DNA from: Amphiura filiformis
Taxonomy: Eukaryota > Echinodermata > Ophiuroidea > Amphilepidida > Amphiuridae
Reading direction: 5' to 3'
DNA length: 64,000 nucleotides
Assembly: GCF_039555335.1 (NCBI RefSeq)
Contig: NC_092628.1
Coordinates: forward strand, 35,610,965-35,674,964
In this document: positions 55,745-64,000 of the stretch, one piece after another
How positions within the stretch are numbered: the stretch's first letter is position 1
Layout of the letters: each line of letters begins with the position of its first letter
Position numbers and translations under genes: made by a program
Notes under the pieces: generated by a model
What the model was told of the DNA's origin: nothing
What the model saw: only the letters and a program-made list of their open reading frames with translations
Databases searched by the model: none

Positions 55745-57110
55745 TTGAGCTTGTTTTATCTTTTCTGTTTCGGGAGCTCTATTGTTCAGAAACGAAAATG
55801 CAAGGGATTGTGTGAATTGATCTGTTCCTTGAATTCATTGTTAAATTTTAAAGTACCAATCAGCTTATTTCAATAGAGGTATAGATACCTGTTGTTAATA
55901 AACAAGGATGGATAAGACGAGATTATGGGACACCCACTGTGTGTGGAAGACCGGTGTATTTAGTGGTCTAGCGCCCCTTTCGCTTGAATGTCCTCTAATA
56001 CCGATAGGCCTTTGATGTTGGTAAACTTTGGGCTTTCTTAAGGGATCTAAAATGAGCGTTTATTGCATTTCGACAGTTTTTTTTTTGTGGGACATGAGAG
56101 CACCTCAGACCTATCGAATTGCATTCTGAATCTGAAGCATGTCTTTCTGATATCAAATAATTTTCATTTTTTGAAAATCACAATATAATACAAATTTTAT
56201 GACAAATTATAAAAATTTGATATTTTTCAAATTATTGATATATAACAGTCCTCGAAGTAAATTATATAAATCTAATGACATATTCTTAAAGTGTATGTAG
56301 CAGGCAGGAAAAGCCGACGGTCAATTGAAAATTTTGACCTTTCATATTGAAGATATGGGTTTTTTTCCCAAAAAGACCTAATTTTTTTTGGTGTTTTGGG
56401 AAAAAAATCCATATCTTCAATACAAAAGGTCAAAATTTTCAATTGATCGTCGGCTTTTCATCCCACCTACATACACTTTAAGTATAAATCATCAGATTTA
56501 TAAAGTTCACTTCAAGTACTGTTAAATATCAATTTTTTTTTTTTTCCATAAAATGTGTATTAAATTGCTAATTTCAAAAAATCAAAATTATTTGATATCA
56601 GAATGACATTCTTCGTATTCAGAATGCAATTCAATATGTCTGATGTGCTCTAATGTCCCACAATAAATACTGTCCAAACGTTCATACCCCAGCCCTTAAT
56701 TCATCTTTTTGTTGCTAATTTGACCCTGCTATGCAGTTGGAAAACTTAAGCAGTTTGCCTATATCATCAACATGGACAAATTTTAATAAACTGAATAAAC
56801 TTATCACTCCTCTACTCGCCCTCCTCTCCTCTTTTCCTCTCCTCTCATTTCCTCTCCTCTCCTCCCCTCCACCCGATCATCTCCTCGCCTCATCATCCCC
56901 ACTCTCTCATTTCCCCTTACTTCGCAATTTGCCATCTTTAACATGTTTAACCTGGTCAATAAATGAAAAATAATATACATTTAAAATAGATTTGAGTCAG
57001 GCAATTTTGCATGAAGCAATGATCAGATTATCAATTCCAATGAAAGATCGAAATCCAATTAGTTTCACTTCAATGCACTTCTTTGGTGTTGCATATTAAC
57101 AAGTAAGCCC
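55745..57110 (+). repeat. Diverged segmental duplication, copy 2
   Basis: Paralog of 50,390-52,110, interrupted by the MITE at 56,038-56,699. The CT-rich tract is at 56,790-56,930. Confidence 0.7.
56038..56699. mobile_element. TTAA-flanked palindromic MITE, complete copy
   Basis: TTAA at 56,038-56,041 and 56,696-56,699. The ends GGGATCTAAAATGAGCGTTT and (complement) GGGCTGGGGTATGAACGTTT are similar. Internal arms mirror each other, for example TTCATATTGAAGATATGGGT against ATCCATATCTTCAATACAAA, and AGTCCTCGAAGTAAATTATA against TTTATAAAGTTCACTTCAAG. About 654 bp, non-coding. Truncated relatives at 32,040-32,344 and 18,340-18,450. Confidence 0.9.
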
Positions 57111-59706
57111 CCTATACCTAATTCTTGGCAACACTGATTACTAGCAATTAATGTATATTAATGTATATTTCTACGCTGGGCTATTTTCACGAGCCACTCC
57201 CGCCTAGGCTGAAGTACCTATACACCCAACGCAAGTCAATTGAAGCCGTTCAATTTATCGTGAATTTACGACAGTAAAATTTAGACACTTCTTTTATCTA
57301 GATTAGCATCAACCCTCTCATCTCCCATTTTTCATGTCATAAATTAACATAACTCCCGAAACTGAAACAGAATTTAATATCTTCGTTCAACTTTTCTGTA
57401 GTCAACAAAAGACTACAATAAAAGGATTGTTCACACGTACCATGCTAACACTTCAAAATAACAATGAGATCCGAAACCGAAAACTGAAACCGAAACAGAA
57501 AAGATGAAACGAGGGTTGGTCTGATGTTACTTGACTTCGATGAGATCAACTAGTTTGTTATCAACTCCTATTGACCTCAGGTATTTCCTAATAGCTTTGC
57601 GCCAAATGGTGTTGCCCGAATTTCTAACTCTTTTGAAGAGTTCATGGTTTTATTCTTTGCATGGGCTTCTTCCATCTCTGCAACTTCCACCAATTTCCTC
57701 TTGCACTGCTTGACAGTCCATTTCACATGCTTATTCAGTTTATAATAGCTGGTTTTGTTAGCTGGTGAGGATTGTTGAGCAAAGCTATCCTGGCATTTCT
57801 CCTATGATCACACAAGGGTGACAGGCTGTAACATGCCACTGATTGGTGGAGTCTTTGAATGCAGACCAACTATCATGGTTTCTTAAAAAAATACACTGTA
57901 GGACTAGACCTTCTCTACCACATTAATAAGACAGATTATTCTGAAATTCATTGAAGTTATAAGCAAGTAGAGTAGGTTACATTAGGATGGTCTGGATTTT
58001 GCCATGTTTGTTTGGCAATCTTGGAGGGGGACAAAGTGTACCAGTTTGTTTTGCCATGTGCTCCGCAAACTTCCAATTCCTAATGCTTGCATGTTTGTGA
58101 TTTAAGAATAGCATGTGCTAATTATATATGCAAATTGTTTTACTTACCGTAATGCTCATGCAAAAAAACATTAATCCATATGACCAAATAGCAGAGGTTG
58201 GTCTGTATATAATATTATATGCAACAAACCTGGTGTCCAGTATATCTCTTCTGTACAGCACATCTTTGTGTGGACTCTTGCTCTGTTGAAGGTTTCCATA
58301 CAACAATCTGATTGAAAACAGTACCTGCTGCAACAAATAAGGTGTCCCAGGTGTTACCAATTAATAGAGCTGAATACCTACAATACCAAGTCAAGGACAA
58401 TGATACAAAAAATATTACAAATAATGGCGCCTATGTGATACATAGAAAAAGAAAGTAATTACACATGTACAAACTTTAAAAAAAAGCAATGAATATTCGT
58501 TCATACATATTAAAAGAGCATTATCACATATACATTGCATACAGTGTGCTCTTTCTAAATCCAATTAAAGATTTACAAGAAATCTCTAATTGGCCTTATT
58601 ACTTAATTTGTTTCCATCTTTTTGGGTGGACAAACTGTAGCATGAGTTATCATAGCATGAGTTATCATGTTTATTTGCAAGCAAATGTAAAATTATGAAG
58701 GGCAATTTTATAAGGTATATCAAGATAAACCTTAACATAGTAGTTACTAGTGTTTTTTGTTGTAGGACACCATCAAAATCAAAATAAGTGATTTTTTAGT
58801 ATATCCTCTGTTCGTAGCACAGCTGTCCCAAACATACAAAAGATATCTTCATTTAGCAATACTTTGAGGATCTACCCTTGAAATAAAAAAATAATGATTC
58901 CAATCAAGAGTTTAAAAGCTGGGGCATAAAGCATGTAAAAGTATGCCCAAATGTGTAGCACACATTAATGAGAAAGTGTGACGGATAGGATGTTATGGAC
59001 AGGAAAAACAATTAGATACACTTTGCAGACATTAATAAATATATAAAATCATATTAAGAAAGAAACACTTTTAAATGATAAATTTGACCCTTATTCTACT
59101 CATTTACATCACCAAATACCAGTATTATACCTTTCAGTGAATATGGGTGAAAAATTTGGAAAAATTGTTGCCAAAAATCGTTGCAACAAATTAGTATACA
59201 TCTATGCTCAAAGTAAACAGTTATTCGTAATAGATACACTGTTTACAAATCGGGGCCAAAAGACTTACTTTTACATCACTGCATACATGTATTTTAACGC
59301 TGGAATACTCTCACATCAAATTCTGATAACATCATCAGACCCGTTTCAGGCCTGCAATCCTTTTGAAACTCCAAGGTAAACCTATTTGTCAATGTTAAGG
59401 ATACAAAATACAATTTTCTGCACAATGTGCATGTTGCAAGACTAGTCTCTCCTTCCAGTGCCACCTCACTACACTATTATGAGCTAATATGACAGCAAGC
59501 TGTGACCAATGTTGTTCAATGGTGGAATTCTCCTGGAGCCAGCATATATTCCATATCAAATCTTTGAGTTCACAAACAGTACTTTCTAGACATATTCTGT
59601 AAGAAACAAAAAGCAAACTGAAGACATCTATGACAATCTGCTGTGACTTGGTGACCGGAGGAGAGTAAACACTAAGCTGAATGAAGACGCTGAGATGGCG
59701 TCGCAA
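57111..59706. other. Non-coding stretch
   Basis: About 2.6 kb, no recognised gene. On the minus strand near 57,535-57,650 a frame reads LFKRVRNSGNTIWRKAIRKY, faintly like a LINE RT segment, but it is too short and unsupported to call. Confidence 0.4.
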
Positions 59707-60605
59707 GTTAGGCCAAAAAAAAAATTGTTTGTTTGTCCTCCACAGCTTTGGAAGAGGACGTGCGGGCGGGCGGGCGGGTATTATTTTTTTTAAAATTTTT
59801 TTTTCGGATTTGGCGTATTCCTCGACCTAGCTAGAGCTAAATGCTACAATCATTCATGGTGAATTAAAAACAACAACATTTTGTTTCTTTAATATGCAAA
59901 GTTATAATTTCATAGTCTTTTAGTGATTTCAAATTCAATGTATTTTTAAGTCACTAAAAATAATAGATTATGACATGAACACAAGTTATAACTTTGCATA
60001 TTGAAGAAACAAAATGTTTTTGGGGCTTTTTTTTATTTTCAACCATGACAGATCTTAGTATTTAGCTCTAGCTAGGTCCAGAGATACTCCAAATCTGGGA
60101 AAAAAATTGAATTTTATTTATTTTTATTTTAAAAAAAAATTTGAAAAAAAAAAAGTATTGGTCAGGCCTTAATCTGAGGAGCGGGCGGTGGAGGACCTAG
60201 CTAGAGCTAAATGCTACAATCATTCATGGTGAATTAAACACAAAAACATTTTGTTTCTTTAATATGCAGTTAAAGTTATAATTTCATAGTCTTTTAGTGA
60301 TTTCAAATTCAATGTATTTTTAAGTCACTAAAAATAATAGATTATGACATGAACACAAGTTATAACTTTGCATATTGAAGAAACAAAATGTTTTTGGGGC
60401 TTTTTTTTATTTTCAACCATGACAGATCTTAGTATTTAGCTCTAGCTAGGTCCAGAGATACTCCAAATCTGGGAAAAAAATTGAATTTTATTTATTTTTA
60501 TTTTAAAAAAATTTGAAAAAAAAAAAAGTATTGGTCAGGCCTTAATCTGAGGAGCGGGCGGTGGAGGACAAACAAACAACTTTTTTTTTTTGCCTTACTT
60601 CGCTG
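59707..60605. mobile_element. MITE with GGCCAAAAAAAAAA-TTGTTTGTTTGTCCTCCAC termini and internal duplication
   Basis: The left end GTTAGGCCAAAAAAAAAATT then GTTTGTTTGTCCTCCAC is mirrored by GTGGAGGACAAACAAACAAC then TTTTTTTTTTTGCCTTAC on the right. The interior consists of two direct copies (about 371 bp) starting GACCTAGCTAGAGCTAAATG at 59,824 and 60,195. Each copy is itself palindromic (closing with TTTAGCTCTAGCTAGGTC). Non-coding. Confidence 0.9.
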
Positions 60606-61074
60606 CTCAATACAGACTCTGAAAAGGAAACTTTATAAGCTTATGAAGACACTATTGTTACGAATCACAAAGATTCAAGGCCAAAACACCTTTTCCCACT
60701 TTCTTACACAAATGCACTACAACACTGTTTGTATAAGTTAACAACATTTACATCTAAAATGAAAAGTAGAGTATGATTGGAATATAAACATGAATGCATA
60801 CAATCAATTACACTCAATAAAATACACTGATTTACAATGTTTACTTATCCAACAGTCTCCTTGTTGATGTTGATTTAATACCAAGCATCAAAGCAGCATT
60901 GACGGTCAATTCAAAGATCAAACAAATTTGTTTCTGGTGCCTAAGTAAATTTTCAATAAATCATAAAAATATAAAGATCAAGAGATCCCCAGCTAATTTT
61001 TCCATTATTGACAGAGAATTACCTCTTCTTTGAGATGCTATTCAGAGACTGACGTTGGTGCGCAGAAATGCAGG
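60606..61074. other. Non-coding stretch
   Basis: About 470 bp, AT-rich; no gene recognised. Confidence 0.4.
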
Positions 61075-61455
61075 CACCCGGGGGGGTACTCAGTACAAAT
61101 GACCATACGGGGACGTGCCACAAACATGGGTAGCATTTTCGGCCTTCTGGTATATCAATGACCCCTTTTTCAAAGCCTATTTTGGTATATGAATGGGTCC
61201 TTTTCAAAATTTTCTTAATTTTTTAGGAAAACAGCCCAATTTTTCCTTAATGTAGCTAAAATTTTCAAAACTTTCCCAAAATTTTGGGAAAATTTGTAAA
61301 AACTAAGGCAATTTTGGTTAAATTCGGACGAAAATTGTGACTTTTGGTATATCAATGGGTCCAAATTTCTTGAAAAATTGGTATATTTATGGGTCCACTT
61401 TCAAAATCTCAGTGGCACGTCCCTACCAAAACCAAACTTGAGTACCCCGGTACAG
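61075..61455. mobile_element. MITE with CCCGGGGGGGTACTCA-type termini
   Basis: The left end CACCCGGGGGGGTACTCAGT and subterminal GGGGACGTGCCAC are mirrored by GTGGCACGTCCC and TTGAGTACCCCGG. Interior arms with TTGGTATATCAATGGGTCC phrases repeat in the same orientation. About 380 bp, non-coding. Confidence 0.85.
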
Positions 61456-62237
61456 GCATGTAAATAACTAGAATTATGTGATTCATAATTAAGGTGGCCC
61501 CACACAAAGGTGTGTAACTAACAAAGGTTTGTAAATACAAATGATATGCAAATAAGTTCATTTATATTCAGAAATATGCAAATAACATGCCACAAAACTA
61601 TGCAGCACATCAGGCCACCATATATTATCACGATACCAAGTTTGAAGGTGATTGATTGCGTTTTAAGCTACAGAGTGATGTAATGCAAATGTAGGCAAAT
61701 TATGCAAATAGCTATAATATGGTCAATTCCAAGCAACCTCTCCCAAATTGTCAAAATTTAAAAATCAACTAAAGTATGTGATTTTGGTCTCATATTGTAG
61801 CTAAAAAGCTATATTTTCTGAAAACATACTTTTTTCTGAGGAAATGGTGTTCATTGTTAGAAAAACATCCTAATTTGCATAAATTTGCATATTCTTGACT
61901 GGTAAAAGCAGCAAAACTAAAAACACAGCAACTGCTCTGTACTGTAAAATTTTGGAAACAAATTGTGAATATAAAGTTTATAAGTAACTCAAAATATAAA
62001 CACCAGAAATTTTCAAATTTCATAATGTGTAGCTTCGTCAGCATTGTTTGAATATCAAGTTTACGTTTAAAAACATCATTCCGCAACACAAAAGTATAAT
62101 TTGTTACCACTGCAATTTTAAAATAAGGTTGTTTTTTATTGAAACTAGAATCCAAAACAAATTTATTCATCCCTATCCAATGAAACAAAAATGATTTTAA
62201 AAAAATCTAATTTGCGGTGGTAACGACCAATTAAAGT
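61456..62237. other. Non-coding AT-rich stretch
   Basis: About 780 bp. It includes a 132-codon minus-strand frame (61,790-62,188), very rich in F, K and N as expected for AT-rich chance frames, with no domain. CATCATTCCGCAAC near 62,076 repeats the half-site of the palindrome below. Confidence 0.45.
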
Positions 62238-62269
62238 TGCATCATTCCGCAACGTTGCGGAATGATGCA
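62238..62269. repeat. Perfect 32-bp palindrome
   Basis: The half-site TGCATCATTCCGCAAC is followed immediately by its exact reverse complement, with no spacer. A further half-site lies near 62,076. Confidence 0.95.
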
Positions 62270-62369
62270 TAATTCATAATGTACCCGTTTGAAAAAAATT
62301 ATACACAATTTTGGGTAAAAACTCTCTGAAATGCATTGCACAGAACTATCTTTATGCACATATCAAATG

Positions 62370-62560
62370 CAACCCCGGCCCCTGGGGACCCGGGGATGGT
62401 CCGGGACTTGCCATCATGTGACCCGGATTTGACTAAAATGTATCCCGGGGAGCCGGTGTTGGCGGGACTGGTATAAGACTTGACGTCGGCCAAAACCCCG
62501 GGAAAGTGGGCCGGGACTTGACCCGAGCCGGGCCGGGATTATGTCGTAACTTACCCGGGG
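62370..62560. repeat. GC-rich island of CCCGG/CCGGG phrases
   Basis: About 190 bp with repeated CCGGGACTTG, ACCCGG, CCCCGGG and GGGCCGGG in an otherwise AT-rich region. Bounded by AACCCCGG on the left and CCGGGGTTTT on the right, suggesting a small inverted-repeat element. Confidence 0.6.
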
Positions 62561-63317
62561 TTTTCCAACCAGTAAAATGGGCCGTGGTTTGCTATGTCCA
62601 CATGTATGGGTCAGGGAATCCTATCACTTGGCCGTACTTGAGCCGTGGATGTATATTAATAATCCACTGAGTCGCTACATTAATGTTACTATTCATACAA
62701 ATCCATTTCCAAATTTTGTCATAGTAGTTCATGTATCTGCTATTTAGCGGGGCACAGTGTCGACTTCCTATTCGATAAATATAAATTTAATACTCCGTTG
62801 GTGAGCGACGGGCGACTGGTATTTCACCGAACGCAAGAAAAGGAGTTCTATCTGATTGGCTAGCAATCGATCGCTTAGGTCGCTTAGTAGTCAACTACAA
62901 ACTCAAAACTGAGCATCGTATTCAATTCGATTGAAATCGATATTCTATTATTGCCGTAGATAAAGAGAGTGATAGTGTGTCAATAATGTACATTGTATTG
63001 CAGCTGGATTTTACATGCATTCTTTTATATAAATTTTTTCTCAAAGAGTTGAATATGATCAAAATTTTTACTCAGGATTTCAAATTTTTTACCCGCAAAT
63101 TGCAGTTAAACATATCCACAGCAAAATACCGGTCCTCACTAATTAGTGTATTTAATTTCCAGTTAGTGTATTTAAGATAAAACCTGACAACAAATAAAAT
63201 TTTCTTGCAATAGAAATATCATATGGGATACTGATGGTAGGCCCCAACCGCCACAACGTGGAGCTGCTACGCGTAGCTGACTTTTTGCTCCGTGGAGCCA
63301 AATTGACCAATCATGAT

Positions 63318-63809
63318 CTGCGCCAATTTTTAGTGGCGCCAAAAGACAAAACTGAGAAAAAGGACGTAACTGGTCCAGTGTACTTGATTCCATGCCAGGG
63401 GCAGACTACAAGAGGCACCTGCAAAGAATCGTACATTGGAGAGACTGAACGTTCTCTCAAGACCAGATTTCTTGAACATAGACGTCCTAGCACAACTTCG
63501 TCTGAGGTTTCCAAACATATCCACATAGAGTCACCGGGCCATCACGTCGACCTGGACAAAGTCCAAATCTTGGATAGGGAACCTCGCTGGTTTGAGAGAG
63601 GAGTCAAGGAGGCCATCCACATCAGGGCCAACCAACCATCTCTGAACAAAGACGGAGGGCGCTACAAGTTACCAAGGTCTATGACCCGGTCATTACGTCA
63701 CACTTCAAGAGTGCACGATCGGGTCATTCCGCTGACGAAGGCTGTAGTACATGTAGCAACAGCTGAAAATTACGGAGGTAAATATTTTGTATTGAGATCA
63801 AGAGTTTAA
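63318..63809 (+). pseudogene. Penelope-like polyprotein C-terminus with GIY-YIG endonuclease domain
   Basis: 163 codons open from the insertion edge: LRQFLVAPKDKTEKKDVTGP, then VYLIPC, CKESYIGETERSLKTRFLEH, EVSKHIHIESPGHHVDLDKV, ILDREPRWFERGVKEAIHIR, ANQPSLNKDGGRYKL and VIPLTKAVVHVATAENYGGK, with a stop at 63,807-63,809. The GIY-YIG core is visible: GPVY, YIGET, the arginine in SLKTR, and the glutamate in the RWFERGVKEA segment with N in NQPSLN. In Penelope elements this nuclease nicks target DNA. The RT is absent because the copy is 5'-truncated, so it cannot move by itself. The frame continues upstream into host sequence only by chance. Related remnant at 3,300-3,480. Confidence 0.9.
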
Positions 63810-63854
63810 ATCTTTCTATATATGGATTACCAATACAGATGAACTTTCATGCTA
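63318..63854 (+). mobile_element. 5'-truncated Penelope-like element, 537 bp, with 10-bp target duplication
   Basis: Insertion defined by comparison with the empty site at 55 kb. CAATCATGAT precedes it (63,308-63,317) and follows it (63,855-63,864). The element contains only the C-terminal coding part and a short 3' segment. Target duplication of this size with 5' truncation fits retrotransposition. Confidence 0.9.
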
Positions 63855-64000
63855 CAATCATGATCATGTTAGAGTTTTTCATTACTCGGAGGTAAAACTG
63901 ACTAATTAAGTACGACTTACTCATTACGTGAAGCTTAATTTATTCATTAAGAATTTGCCAGACGAAGCCACGTAGTTGCAAGATATCCTCGGTCACGAAA

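Larger units (their letters stand above)
62755..64000 (-). repeat. About 0.7 kb repeat, copy with Penelope insertion, runs off the window
   Basis: The reverse complement of 54,891-55,595, interrupted at 63,318-63,854. It continues to the last base, so its full length is unknown. Confidence 0.9.

Noticed and set aside
57535-57720. Possible LINE RT fragment on the minus strand (TIWRKAIRKYLRSIGVDNKL)
   Set aside because: Too short, needs a frameshift, and key RT residues are not visible.
61790-62188. 132-codon minus-strand ORF
   Set aside because: Composition (F, K, N, I, L rich) is that of AT-rich chance sequence; no domain, no repeat or paralog support.

Overview
This is a eukaryotic nuclear window and it looks like AT-rich intergenic DNA from an invertebrate metazoan. 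The mix of CR1/L2-like, RTE-like, Penelope-like and R2-like retroelement debris with many palindromic MITEs suggests a marine invertebrate, perhaps an echinoderm or hemichordate; the species is not proven by anything here. There are no bacterial features: no operons, ribosome binding sites or CRISPR arrays. One host gene is convincing: an intronless rhodopsin-class GPCR at 34.4-35.5 kb. Nearly everything else I can identify is retroelement wreckage, non-autonomous DNA transposons, tandem and inverted repeats and local duplications.

Layout. 0-4.3 kb: 3' ends of two L2/CR1-type LINEs, the C-terminus of a retroelement protein with a PD-(D/E)XK-like motif, a Penelope-like 3' remnant and two blocks of degenerate CCCTAA (interstitial telomere-like) repeat. 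5.0-7.0 kb: a long palindromic element and two clusters of a short self-complementary motif (GCAACGCGTTGC). 7-10.6 kb: a shattered RTE-like LINE, interrupted by a tRNA-derived sequence and other insertions. 12.4-15.65 kb: nested PIF/Harbinger-like MITEs with two AT-rich minisatellite cores. 15.65-21.6 kb: fragments of two or more LINEs, one with an 0.8 kb stretch of reverse transcriptase in tandem copies carrying TTTA arrays. 21.7-27.2 kb: a very similar 2.7 kb tandem duplication. 27.4-31.06 kb: an almost complete but frameshifted RTE-type LINE on the minus strand, split by a CCCAGCAAAC-terminated insertion.

31-34.4 kb is non-coding with hairpins; the GPCR follows. 35.6-52.6 kb is a gene desert rich in MITEs, with duplicated and inverted blocks (41 kb versus 49-50 kb; 42.4 kb versus 48.7 kb; 50.4-52.1 kb versus 55.7-57.1 kb). 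A 200-base run of N lies at 52,626-52,825 beside a palindrome. 52.8-53.4 kb holds a LINE RT fragment with six 61-bp tandem copies. 54.9-55.6 kb and 62.75-64.0 kb are inverted copies of one sequence; the second holds a 537-bp Penelope-like insertion encoding a GIY-YIG nuclease domain, and the first preserves the empty target site.

The genes do not form a pathway. The LINEs and the Penelope element encode (or encoded) their own mobilisation machinery; the MITEs have no coding capacity and would have depended on transposases encoded elsewhere. All identifications come from reading translated motifs and repeat structure by eye, with no database search. Boundaries of degraded elements are approximate, usually within tens of bases.
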